Of a DNA stretch of 64,000 bases, positions 17,537-25,898 are shown in pieces (the stretch's first letter is position 1; the number at the start of each line of letters is the position of its first letter). The position numbers and the translations under genes were made by a program. The notes under the pieces were generated by a model. The model saw only the letters and a program-made list of their open reading frames with translations. It was not told the origin of the DNA and made no database searches. Source of the stretch: Pedobacter frigoris (GTDB lineage: Bacteria; Bacteroidota; Bacteroidia; Sphingobacteriales; Sphingobacteriaceae); the NCBI RefSeq assembly GCF_005116445.1, contig NZ_SWBQ01000006.1, positions 62,001 through 126,000 on the forward strand. Reading direction: 5' to 3'.

Positions 17537-18418
17537 TTACTGAACTTTCTTTTTGAAGTTGTTTTTTTGACCAAGATACAAGCCGAATACGACAAGCAAT
17601 GTTCCTGCGACAGTATAAAGCGTTATAGGCTCATCCAACAACCACCAAGCGTAGAAAAAACCAAATAAAGGACATAAAAAGAGCCATAGAGAGGCTTTGA
17701 CGGTGTCAATTTTTAAAAGATAGAACCAGCAGATCAATCCTATTACAGAGACAGCGAGACTGAGCCATAGTACTGAAAATATCAGCCTGTTGTCTAATGT
17801 TATGGTTGAAAAATCGCTCATGGAAAGCGTGAAGGGAATTAATAACAGTCCTCCAATGGTGACTTGCCAGCCATTGATTAAAATATTGGGAAGCTTCCAT
17901 TTTACCCTTGCATAATACACACTGGCGAATGAAACAGATACCATACTCAACATTAAGATGGTGAGTCCGGACAAGGTGGTGCTGGCGTTTTGTAAAAGTG
18001 GGTAAGTGGCAATTGCGATTCCGATCATGCCAATAATGATACTGAATACCTCTTCTTTTGATGGTTTTCTGCTGATCATCCACGAAGAAAGCAAAACGAT
18101 GAGCAGGGGATTGGTAGATGTCGCAAGACTGCCAATGCCGGCTGCGGTATATTTCATCGCATATACGTACATACCCAGGTATACCGTTGTGTTTAGAAAT
18201 CCGAAAATAGCAAGGTGCTTCCATTCCTCAGCTTTGGGCCAGCGGTAGGATTTGTCCTTATTGAACATATATCCATAGGAGAGCAGCACAAAACCGGCAA
18301 TGAAAAAACGCATGTTGCCCAATATCAATGGGGGTGCTGACAATATCCCGAATTTGGTAGCTACTGATGCCGAAGCCCATAACATTGCAAAAAGTAAACC
18401 TATAAAGATGTTTTTCAC
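17537..18418 (-). CDS. EamA/DMT superfamily transporter
   Basis: 293 residues with ten hydrophobic segments in two five-helix repeats, the EamA arrangement. Typical sequences are FAMLWASASVATKFGILSAPPLILGNMRF in the first repeat and LAVSVIGLICWFYLLKIDTVKASLWLFLCPLFGFFYAWWLLDEP in the second. Members export or import small metabolites such as amino acids or nucleobases across the inner membrane; the substrate here is unknown. The start is GTG at 18418. A TACCTTTG element ends only four bases before it (18423-18430 on the minus strand), so the transcript may have almost no leader. A second promoter-like TAAGTTTG (18455-18462) reads the other way toward the next gene. Confidence 0.9.
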   Translation of the reverse strand: MKNIFIGLLFAMLWASASVATKFGILSAPPLILGNMRFFIAGFVLLSYGYMFNKDKSYRWPKAEEWKHLAIFGFLNTTVYLGMYVYAMKYTAAGIGSLATSTNPLLIVLLSSWMISRKPSKEEVFSIIIGMIGIAIATYPLLQNASTTLSGLTILMLSMVSVSFASVYYARVKWKLPNILINGWQVTIGGLLLIPFTLSMSDFSTITLDNRLIFSVLWLSLAVSVIGLICWFYLLKIDTVKASLWLFLCPLFGFFYAWWLLDEPITLYTVAGTLLVVFGLYLGQKNNFKKKVQ

Positions 18419-18523
18419 ACATCAAAGGTAGGATGTTATTTGCTACATTTTATCTAAGTTTGCCGCATAACTAAATTATTCATATAAATTTTGAGCCAGC
18501 TTCGACTGGCAAATAGAAAAATA

Positions 18524-20689
18524 ATGAAAAGACTTATTTTATTAGTTCAATTGATAGCTCTTGCTTTTTTTGGCAATGCTCAGAACAAACAATTGACCAT
18601 GCAGGATGCGATGTTAAATGCCCGCACTACTCTCGCTCCTGAAAATCTTTCGCAGATTCAATTTATTTACGGTACTGAAAATTATGTATACGCCAAGCGT
18701 GTAAATGGCAGTCCGGTTTGGATCAGTGGCAATTTCAAAGATAAAGAGGAAAAGAGTTTTCTTTCTTTAACCCAATTGAACCAAAAGCTGAGTGCAGCAA
18801 AGCTTGATTCAGTGAAGATGATGCCGATGATTCAGTTTAACCAACAGGCGGAATGGATCGTTTATTTAAACGGAAGTAAAATTGCCCTAAACCCTGCTAA
18901 GAATACCTATGAAGTTTTGATGGATCAGACGCTGGCAGCTAAAGAAAATGCGGAAGGCGGTAATGCAGGTTATGTAGCTTATCTGGATGATTTTAATCTT
19001 TTTGTATCGAAAGGTACGGATAAACAGCAGGTGACCAATGATGGCAGTAAAGACATTGTTTATGCATCTTCTGTACACAGAGATGAATTTGGAATTTCAA
19101 AAGGGATATTCTGGAGCAATGCAGGTAAATTGCTTGCGTTTTACAGGATGGACCAAGGTATGGTTACGGATTATCCGATCATTGACTGGGCCAGCAGGCC
19201 TGCAAAAAACGTAAACATCAAATATCCTATGGCAGGTGATAAAAGTCACCAGGTAACTGTTGGCGTTTACAATCCTGAAACTAAAAAAACGGTATATCTG
19301 AAAACGGGCACTCCCGTAGAGCAATACCTGACCAATATTGCCTGGAGTCCTGATGATAAGTATGTGTACATCGCAGTGCTTAACAGGGAACAAAATCACA
19401 TGCGCCTGAACCAGTTCGATGCAGTTACAGGAGAGTTCATTAAGACACTATTTGAAGAAAAAGATGATAAATATGTAGAGCCATTGGTGCCTATATTGTT
19501 TCTTAAAAATGATCCTTCTAAATTTATCTGGCAAAGCAACAGGGATGGCTGGAACCATCTTTATTTGTATAATATCAATGGAAAACTTGTTAAGCAACTG
19601 ACTAAAGGTCCCTGGGAGGTACTAGAGGTGAAAGGTTTTGACGCGAAGGGCGATCAATTGTTCTACATTTCTACTGAAGAATCTCCGGTAACTAGGAATC
19701 TCTATGCTTTGAATGTTAAGACCGGGAAGTCCAGGAGAATTACGCAGGGTTATGCGGTTCATAATGTACAGATCAGTACCTCAGGAAATACTGTCGTAGA
19801 CAATTATAGCAGCCCACAGGTGCCAAGAGTGATCCAGATATTTGAAGCAGCAACGCCTGCGAAACCTAAGGTACTGTTGACAGCTGCAAATCCTTTGTCG
19901 GCTTATGCTACGGAGAGCTCCACTGTATTTACCATCAAAGGGAAATCAGGGGATGATCTTTATGCGAGCTTGTATAAGCCTGTTGGCTATGATGCTTCAA
20001 AAAAATATCCTGTTGTGGTATATTGGTATGGAGGCCCTCACGCTCAACTGATCACCAATGGCTGGAATGCCGGCGCTGGTGATTATTGGTTCAGGTATAT
20101 GGCTGAACGTGGTTATGTGGTACTTACGGTAGATGTAAGGGGAAGTGACAACAGAGGTCGTGCTTTTGAGCAATCCATGTTCCGCAGAGCGGGAGAGGTG
20201 CAAATGGAGGATATGATGACTGCGGTGGATTACCTGAAAAGCCTGCCTTATGTTGATGCGACTAACATGGGATTATTTGGTTGGAGTTTCGGTGGTTTCG
20301 CTACTACGGATTTCATGGTTACACACCCTGGTGTGTTCAAAGCTGCGGTAGCGGGTGGTCCGGTGATCAACTGGGCTTTCTATGAAGTGATGTATACTGA
20401 GCGTTATATGGATACGCCTCAAGAGAATCCTGAAGGTTATGCGGCAACTTACTTGTCTTCAAAAGTAGATCAGTTGAAAGGCAAATTGTTATTGATCCAT
20501 GGTCAGCAGGATCCGGTTGTTGTACAGCAGCATTCTGTAGATTTTGTGAAAAAGGCGGTGGAAAAGGGTGTGCAGCTAGATTATATGATTTATCCGGGTC
20601 ATGAGCACAATGTGATTGGAAAGGATAGAGCACATTTGTACCAGAAGGTAACGGATTATTTTGAGCTGTATTTGAAAATGGCAAAATAA
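18524..20689 (+). CDS. Dipeptidyl peptidase IV-type S9 serine peptidase
   Basis: 721 residues from ATG 18524, chosen because the signal peptide (MKRLILLVQLIALAFFGNAQ) starts there; a TTG 33 bases upstream is in frame. The N-terminal DPPIV beta-propeller includes GTENYVYAKR, EFGISKGIFWSNAGKLLAFYRMD and IAWSPDDKYVY. The hydrolase domain carries YWYGGPHAQLI, the nucleophile motif GWSFGG (Ser588), GQQDPVV (Asp663) and PGHEHNV (His693), with the spacing of known DPPIV enzymes. It should release N-terminal Xaa-Pro or Xaa-Ala dipeptides in the periplasm. The substrate-binding double Glu expected in the propeller was not located with certainty. Confidence 0.94.
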   Translation: MKRLILLVQLIALAFFGNAQNKQLTMQDAMLNARTTLAPENLSQIQFIYGTENYVYAKRVNGSPVWISGNFKDKEEKSFLSLTQLNQKLSAAKLDSVKMMPMIQFNQQAEWIVYLNGSKIALNPAKNTYEVLMDQTLAAKENAEGGNAGYVAYLDDFNLFVSKGTDKQQVTNDGSKDIVYASSVHRDEFGISKGIFWSNAGKLLAFYRMDQGMVTDYPIIDWASRPAKNVNIKYPMAGDKSHQVTVGVYNPETKKTVYLKTGTPVEQYLTNIAWSPDDKYVYIAVLNREQNHMRLNQFDAVTGEFIKTLFEEKDDKYVEPLVPILFLKNDPSKFIWQSNRDGWNHLYLYNINGKLVKQLTKGPWEVLEVKGFDAKGDQLFYISTEESPVTRNLYALNVKTGKSRRITQGYAVHNVQISTSGNTVVDNYSSPQVPRVIQIFEAATPAKPKVLLTAANPLSAYATESSTVFTIKGKSGDDLYASLYKPVGYDASKKYPVVVYWYGGPHAQLITNGWNAGAGDYWFRYMAERGYVVLTVDVRGSDNRGRAFEQSMFRRAGEVQMEDMMTAVDYLKSLPYVDATNMGLFGWSFGGFATTDFMVTHPGVFKAAVAGGPVINWAFYEVMYTERYMDTPQENPEGYAATYLSSKVDQLKGKLLLIHGQQDPVVVQQHSVDFVKKAVEKGVQLDYMIYPGHEHNVIGKDRAHLYQKVTDYFELYLKMAK

Positions 20690-20767
20690 TAAGTAAAATA
20701 ACAGGAAAAATAACCGTTCTCTTCTACGGCTGCATAATTGCGCTGAAGAAGCGCAAAGACGCTATGC

Positions 20768-20919
20768 CGTTTCAGAGAAGGTGATTTTTGAGGAAAGCGA
20801 GGGTGCTAGACTGGAAGTGCTGTTGTCAGAGCAGGTTATTTTTGGGAAAGCAAGGAGCGAAAGAATGAAAGGGTAGTACTTGTAGGTACTGCCTTTTTTT
20901 TTGCTTTTCCCAAAAAAAA
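20768..20919 (+). repeat. Imperfect internal direct repeat plus nested hairpin
   Basis: TTTCAGAGAAGGTGATTTTT at about 20769 recurs as TTGTCAGAGCAGGTTATTTTT at about 20822, each followed by GRGGAAAGC-like sequence. Downstream, TTTTTGGGAAAGCAA (about 20838) is complementary to TTGCTTTTCCCAAAAA (about 20901) apart from one extra T, enclosing the smaller terminator hairpin. One plus-strand frame reads VSEKVIFEESEGARLEVLLSEQ and GKARSERMKG then stop, so it may be a decayed coding fragment or a dispersed repeat. Confidence 0.5.
20872..20902 (+). terminator. Intrinsic terminator
   Basis: GGTAGTAC pairs with GTACTGCC (one G-T) around TTGTAG and is followed by nine T. It lies 182 bp after the DPPIV stop codon on the same strand. 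Confidence 0.75.
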
Positions 20920-21038
20920 TCAGTGTTGGGAGCCGACATGCAAATGTTTTGCCCTTCAGCAAAAGATTTGGCGAGGCGAGCAGCATCTGTTTTTTTTTCC
21001 TTATTTTTACGCCTCAAAATCTGATACTTTTCAAAATA

Positions 21039-23735
21039 ATGAGCATTTCTACAAAATACGATCCGGCAGCAACCGAAGATAAATGGTACAGCTACTGGAT
21101 GTCGAAAAACTTTTTTCATTCTGAGCCTGATGAGCGTGAGCCATATACCATTGTAATCCCTCCGCCTAATGTGACGGGAGTGCTGCACATGGGGCATATG
21201 CTTAATAATACCATCCAGGATGTATTGATCCGCAGGGCGCGTATGCAAGGCAAAAATGCCTGCTGGGTACCTGGTACTGATCATGCGTCTATTGCTACAG
21301 AAGCTAAGGTGGTCGCCATGCTTAAAGATATGGGTATCGATAAAAAGGACCTGAGTAGGGAAGAGTTTTTGAAGTATGCCTGGGAATGGAAAGAAAAGTA
21401 CGGCGGGATCATTTTAGAACAGCTGAAAAAGCTTGGTGCCAGCTGTGATTGGGAGCGTACCCGTTTTACAATGGAGGACGATCTGTCAGAAGCGGTGATC
21501 GACAGTTTTATTCACCTGTATAAAAAAGGCCGTATTTACCGTGGGGTAAGGATGGTAAACTGGGATCCGGCTGGTAAAACTGCTGTGTCTGATGAAGAAG
21601 TAATCCGCAAGGAGGTAAACCAGAAGCTTTATTACATTAAGTATTCTATCTGTGAAAAAGCTTTGGTAGATGGTGCAGAACTGGATGCAAGCAATTCCCT
21701 TACCATTGCAACTACCCGTCCTGAGACCATCATGGCAGATGCCGCAATCTGCATAAACCCTAATGATGAAAGATATACACATCTGAAAGGAAAGAAAGTT
21801 TTTGTACCGCTGATCAATCGTGAAATCCCTGTTATAGAAGATGAGTATGTAACCATGGATTTTGGAACCGGCTGTTTGAAGGTAACACCTGCACACGATC
21901 TGAACGATTATGAGCTGGGAATAAAACACAAACTGCCAATTATCGACATCTTAAATGATGACGGTACGTTGAACGAACTGGCGGTAGTATTGGTCGGCGA
22001 AGACCGTTTTACAGCGAGGAAGAAAATTGCTGTTCTCCTGGAAGAAGCCGGACACCTGGAAAAAGTTGAGGATTATAAATCGCAGGTAGGTTTTTCTGAA
22101 CGTACCAATGCAGCGATAGAACCTAAATTGTCCATGCAATGGTTTTGCAAAATGGATGAAATGGCGAAACCCGCTTTGGAAGATGTACTTAATGGAGACA
22201 TTAAACTGATTCCTGAAAAGTTTGTAAACACCTACCGTCACTGGATGGAAAATGTGCGCGACTGGAATATCAGTCGCCAGCTTTGGTGGGGACAACAAAT
22301 TCCTGCCTGGTATGACGACAAGGGAAACTGGGTAGTAGCTAAAACAAAAGAAGAAGCTTTGAATGAATTTTTAAAGCTTAAAGATATAGACGGGGTATTT
22401 ACGGCTGATGAAGCCAATGGATTTAAGCACCAGCTTGCGCCATTTGTTTCGCAGGATCCGGATGTAATGGATACCTGGTTCTCCTCATGGTTGTGGCCTA
22501 TATCTGTTTTTGACGGGTTTAAAAATCCAGACAATAAAGACATTAATTATTACTACCCAACAAATGATCTGGTTACTGCTCCGGAAATTCTATTCTTCTG
22601 GGTGGCACGTATGATCATGGCGGGCCATGAATTTAGAGGTCAGAAACCATTCACCAATGTTTATTTAACAGGTATTGTAAGGGATAAACTGGGCCGTAAA
22701 ATGTCTAAATCACTTGGCAATTCTCCTGATCCGATAGGCCTTATTGAAAAATACGGTGCCGATGGGGTAAGGGTAGGCATGCTATTGTGTTCTCCGGCAG
22801 GTAATGACCTGATGTTTGATGAAAGCTACTGTGAACAGGGAAGGAATTTCGCCAATAAAATCTGGAATGCATTCAGATTGGTTAAGGGCTGGGAAGTAGA
22901 TGAAAACCTGGAGAACCCTAATAGTCAAGCCATCCTGTGGTTTGAAAACAGGTTCAATGAAGCGCTTGCGGAGATCGAAGATAACTTTAAACAATATCGT
23001 TTGTCGGAAGCATTAATGGCTTGTTATAAGCTCGTATGGGATGATTTCTGTGCATGGTACCTGGAAATGGTTAAACCGGCTTATCAGCATCCCATAGATG
23101 CAGACACGTTGAAGGTAACTATTGGTTTCTTTGAGAAGATATTGACTTTGCTGCATCCGTTTATGCCATTCCTGACAGAGGAGTTGTGGCATGACGAGTT
23201 GTTCGGAGAAAAAGGAGAACTGGATTGCTGTATCGTGGCTGCCTATCCTGTGGTTGGTCTGGCTGATTCAGCTTTGCTTAAAGAGGTAGAGGTGATCAAA
23301 GGACTGGTTGCAGAAATCAGAAATGTGAGAAATACGAAGCAGATTTCGCCAAAAGAAGCACTGCCACTTGCCATTAAAGTTAACTCTGCTCTGGACTATG
23401 AGAAGTGGCTGAATATTGTTTTCAAGCTGGCAAACATCAATGAAGTGGAGTTTGTGAATGACAAAATAGCTGGTGCGACAAGCTTTATGGTGGGGAATGA
23501 TGAGTTCTTCATACAATTGAACGAGACTATCGATGTAGATGCCGAACGTGAGCGTCTGAATGCGGATCTCATTTATTTGCAGGGCTTCTTAAAATCTGTG
23601 GATGCAAAATTGAGCAACGAAAGATTTGTACAAAATGCAAAGCCCGAAATTATTCAGAATGAACGAAATAAGAAAGCTGATGCAGAATCGAAGATTAAGA
23701 TCATTGAGGAAAGCTTAGAGGCATTGGGTGTCTAA
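21039..23735 (+). CDS. valS: Valine--tRNA ligase
   Basis: 898 residues. The class I signatures are present: PPPNVTGVLHMGHML (HxGH at residues 50-53) and GRKMSKSLGNS (KMSKS at 554-558). The editing (CP1) domain has SNSLTIATTRPETIMADAAICINP and MDFGTGCLKVTPAHDLNDYELG. NWDPAGKTAVSDEEV and DVMDTWFSSWLWP are ValRS-specific. The C-terminal coiled-coil arm (VDAERERLNADLIYLQGFLKSVDAKL) is complete. It charges tRNA-Val in the cytosol. The start is set by homology, although the frame is open 138 bases further upstream. It is monocistronic, with a hairpin terminator right after the stop. Confidence 0.98.
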   Translation: MSISTKYDPAATEDKWYSYWMSKNFFHSEPDEREPYTIVIPPPNVTGVLHMGHMLNNTIQDVLIRRARMQGKNACWVPGTDHASIATEAKVVAMLKDMGIDKKDLSREEFLKYAWEWKEKYGGIILEQLKKLGASCDWERTRFTMEDDLSEAVIDSFIHLYKKGRIYRGVRMVNWDPAGKTAVSDEEVIRKEVNQKLYYIKYSICEKALVDGAELDASNSLTIATTRPETIMADAAICINPNDERYTHLKGKKVFVPLINREIPVIEDEYVTMDFGTGCLKVTPAHDLNDYELGIKHKLPIIDILNDDGTLNELAVVLVGEDRFTARKKIAVLLEEAGHLEKVEDYKSQVGFSERTNAAIEPKLSMQWFCKMDEMAKPALEDVLNGDIKLIPEKFVNTYRHWMENVRDWNISRQLWWGQQIPAWYDDKGNWVVAKTKEEALNEFLKLKDIDGVFTADEANGFKHQLAPFVSQDPDVMDTWFSSWLWPISVFDGFKNPDNKDINYYYPTNDLVTAPEILFFWVARMIMAGHEFRGQKPFTNVYLTGIVRDKLGRKMSKSLGNSPDPIGLIEKYGADGVRVGMLLCSPAGNDLMFDESYCEQGRNFANKIWNAFRLVKGWEVDENLENPNSQAILWFENRFNEALAEIEDNFKQYRLSEALMACYKLVWDDFCAWYLEMVKPAYQHPIDADTLKVTIGFFEKILTLLHPFMPFLTEELWHDELFGEKGELDCCIVAAYPVVGLADSALLKEVEVIKGLVAEIRNVRNTKQISPKEALPLAIKVNSALDYEKWLNIVFKLANINEVEFVNDKIAGATSFMVGNDEFFIQLNETIDVDAERERLNADLIYLQGFLKSVDAKLSNERFVQNAKPEIIQNERNKKADAESKIKIIEESLEALGV

Positions 23736-23752
23736 TAAGATGCAGTGAAATG

Positions 23753-23778
23753 GCCAGTTTGAGAGAGCTGGCTTTTTT
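23753..23778 (+). terminator. Intrinsic terminator of valS
   Basis: GCCAG and CTGGC form a 5-bp stem with a 10-nt loop followed by six T. It starts 17 bases after the valS stop codon and touches the stop codon of the convergent DUF4268 gene. Confidence 0.6.
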
Positions 23779-24238
23779 ATTTAAATACTTCAAAACTATA
23801 CTGTGCATCAGTCCAAAATTCATCTAATGCAATAATCCTTGGTTTAAAAAAGGAGATGAGCGCCGGCCAGTCTTCTTTTTTGAAAATACTCACGCCCGGC
23901 AATGTTTTGCTGATCCTGGTGATGACCTTTCCGTATTCATCGTGTATGTGGAGGTTCCAGTCCCATTCTTCTCCCAATTGACCTTCAAGCAATTTTTTAA
24001 ATTCCCTGAACTGTTCAAATACCAATTCCTGGATACCTGGGTCTGCATGGGTGATTTCTATGGCAATAAATGCAGCTTTACTATCGGCCTGCATTTTAAA
24101 AAACACATGTTTTAACCCGGTTTTATAATTGATCCAATTGACCTTTAATCCCTCAGTAGAAAGCTGTGGCGCTATGTAATGCCCGAATGTGGTCCAGAAA
24201 GTCTGTTTGAGTTGTGAAGCCTGATCTTTTGAATACAA
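23777..24238 (-). CDS. DUF4268 domain-containing protein
   Basis: 153 residues when started at TTG 24238, which makes the protein begin at YSKDQASQLKQTFWTTFGHYIAP, the usual start of this domain. A longer version from ATG 24337 (186 residues) overlaps the upstream gene by 53 bases and adds unrelated sequence. The domain is complete: GLKVNWINYKTGLKHVFFKM, AAFIAIEITHADPGIQELVFEQF and KEDWPALISFFKPRIIALDEFW. The domain has no firmly known function and is sometimes joined to nuclease-like regions. Here it follows an HsdR-N gene with a 46-bp gap, which suggests a shared job. Confidence 0.82.
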   Translation of the reverse strand: MYSKDQASQLKQTFWTTFGHYIAPQLSTEGLKVNWINYKTGLKHVFFKMQADSKAAFIAIEITHADPGIQELVFEQFREFKKLLEGQLGEEWDWNLHIHDEYGKVITRISKTLPGVSIFKKEDWPALISFFKPRIIALDEFWTDAQYSFEVFK

Positions 24239-24284
24239 TGTGATAGATATTGAGGGTATGAAATAATATGAATTGGAATCAGCT

Positions 24285-24764
24285 TTAAAGCAATTGATAC
24301 TCCGGTAAAGTTTCAATAAATAAAAACTTTTCTGCAATATGGTCTATCTGCGCATAGCAATGCTTTAAGCCATTTGTTACCACGAGCCACCTGGTTTTGT
24401 GTACAGAGTTGTAGCGCGCAGCCTGATCAAAAGTAGCCTGAATAATTTTGACCGAAGGGGCTTTACATTCAATGACCATGATCCGTTCGCCAGCTGTATT
24501 AAAGATGACGATGTCGGTTCTTTTCTGTAGCCTGTTCAGGTTCAGTCCACCCTCAATTTGAATCAGTGATTTAGGGAATTTCTTTTCCAGAATCAGGTAT
24601 TGGATGAAATGCTGTCTTACCCATTCTTCAGGTGTGAGCACCAGGTGTTTTTTTCTAATTTCATCAAAAATGTAATGATGCTGATCCTTTAATGTGATCT
24701 TAAAAGGATATTGCGGAAGGTTTAAGGGTGTTGGAGTAAATGACATTTCTGTAAAAATAGACAA
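24285..24764 (-). CDS. Type I restriction enzyme R N-terminal domain (HSDR_N_2) protein
   Basis: 159 residues (153 if started at the second ATG, 24746). It has a PD-(D/E)xK nuclease-like core: LIQIEGGLNLNRLQKRTDIVIFN followed by RIMVIECKAPSVKI, giving Asp and the E-x-K pair. AARYNSVHKTRWLVVTNGLKH completes the fold. No helicase, specificity or methylase genes are nearby, so this is not a restriction system. In Bacteroidota a protein of this type commonly sits divergent to holA, as here. A role in DNA metabolism is an inference. It is likely co-transcribed with the DUF4268 gene. Confidence 0.88.
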   Translation of the reverse strand: MSIFTEMSFTPTPLNLPQYPFKITLKDQHHYIFDEIRKKHLVLTPEEWVRQHFIQYLILEKKFPKSLIQIEGGLNLNRLQKRTDIVIFNTAGERIMVIECKAPSVKIIQATFDQAARYNSVHKTRWLVVTNGLKHCYAQIDHIAEKFLFIETLPEYQLL

Positions 24765-24775
24765 AAATTTTTATC

Positions 24776-24783
24776 TAAGTTTG
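24776..24783 (+). promoter_or_regulatory. Promoter -7 element for holA
   Basis: TAAGTTTG matches the Bacteroidota TAnnTTTG element. It ends nine bases before the holA ATG at 24793, so the mRNA leader would be very short. No good -33 TTTG is seen at the expected distance. Confidence 0.4.
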
Positions 24784-24792
24784 AACATTCAT

Positions 24793-25818
24793 ATGAGTGC
24801 CTCCGATATCATCAAAGACATAAAAGCCAGAAAGTTTAAGCCTGTTTATTTATTACATGGCGAGGAACCCTATTATATTGATCAGATTGTTCATTATATG
24901 GAGGAACATATATTAAACGATATGGAAAAGGGGTTTAATCAGACCGTTTTGTATGGTAAGGATACTGACATGTCGACGGTCATGAATGCCGCCAAACGTT
25001 ACCCTATGATGTCTGATTATCAATTGATCGTCGTGAAGGAAGCTCAGGACCTCAAATGGGCTAAGGAGACGGAAGGTAGCAGCAAGCAGGCTGAATTTGT
25101 GCTCAATTATTTTGAGAAGCCGATGCCTACGACGATACTTGTGCTTGCCTATAAGTATGCAAACTTTGATAAACGTAAAAAGATCTATAAGGCGATAGAC
25201 AAAGGGGGAGTGGTTTTTCAGTCGGACCTTGTCAGAGATTATAAGCTTGCGGCATGGATAGATGAACTGGTCAAAGAAAAAGGATATAAGATCGCACCAC
25301 AGGCTTCCGCATTGATGGCCGAATACCTGGGGACTGATCTCTCTAAGATTGCCAATGAGGTTGAAAAGCTGATGCTCAACATCACAAAAGACATCACCAT
25401 TGATACGGATCTTGTACAGAAAAATATAGGCATTAGTAAAGAATACAATGTATTTGAGCTGCAAAAGGCACTTGCGGTGAAGAATGTTTTGAAGTGCAAT
25501 CAGATCGTGAATTACTTTGCGGATAATCCAAAGGCCAACCCAATGGTGATGGTGATGGCCAACCTGAATGCTTATTTTTCAAAGATTTTAAAATACCATT
25601 ATTTACCCAATAAGGGAGATGCCGCAAAAGAGCTGGGCGTCAATCCATATTTTGTTAAGGATTATGAAACAGCTGCACGGAGTTATGGCTTAAATAAAAC
25701 ATTCGATATCATTAGTTTACTTCGTGAATACGACCTCAAAAGTAAGGGGGTAGACAGCACGGGTAATATAACAGATGGAGAACTGCTCAAAGAATTGCTG
25801 TTTAAAATGCTCCATTAG
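24793..25818 (+). CDS. holA: DNA polymerase III subunit delta
   Basis: 341 residues from ATG 24793. The N-terminus (SASDIIKDIKARKFKPVYLLHGEEPYYIDQIVHYMEE) is the typical HolA opening, followed by TVMNAAKRYPMMSDYQLIVVKEAQ and the degenerate AAA+ fold. The region ALMAEYLGTDLSKIANEVEKLML belongs to the family lid domain. It is the clamp-loader subunit that opens the sliding clamp during DNA replication. The frame is open further upstream to 24694 but that part overlaps the divergent HsdR-N gene and lacks homology. It is monocistronic with a short leader. Confidence 0.94.
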   Translation: MSASDIIKDIKARKFKPVYLLHGEEPYYIDQIVHYMEEHILNDMEKGFNQTVLYGKDTDMSTVMNAAKRYPMMSDYQLIVVKEAQDLKWAKETEGSSKQAEFVLNYFEKPMPTTILVLAYKYANFDKRKKIYKAIDKGGVVFQSDLVRDYKLAAWIDELVKEKGYKIAPQASALMAEYLGTDLSKIANEVEKLMLNITKDITIDTDLVQKNIGISKEYNVFELQKALAVKNVLKCNQIVNYFADNPKANPMVMVMANLNAYFSKILKYHYLPNKGDAAKELGVNPYFVKDYETAARSYGLNKTFDIISLLREYDLKSKGVDSTGNITDGELLKELLFKMLH

Positions 25819-25898
25819 TGTAACTGTAAAGTTATAATTCCACCGTTTTTATTTGAATCCTAGTAACTTATCTTTGGTGCCTAAACTATTATTCAATA

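Larger units (their letters stand above)
20690..21038. other. Intergenic region between the DPPIV gene and valS
   Basis: This 349-bp gap holds an internally duplicated element (about 20770-20869), an intrinsic terminator (20872-20902) and a T-rich run before valS. The valS frame is open upstream to 20901, but the Ile/Val tRNA-synthetase homology starts only at ATG 21039. Confidence 0.6.

Noticed and set aside
20901..21038. Upstream extension of valS
   Set aside because: The extra 46 residues have no synthetase homology and cross a terminator T run.
24285..24764. Possible restriction-modification system
   Set aside because: Only an HsdR N-terminal domain is present; no methyltransferase, specificity subunit or helicase is encoded nearby.
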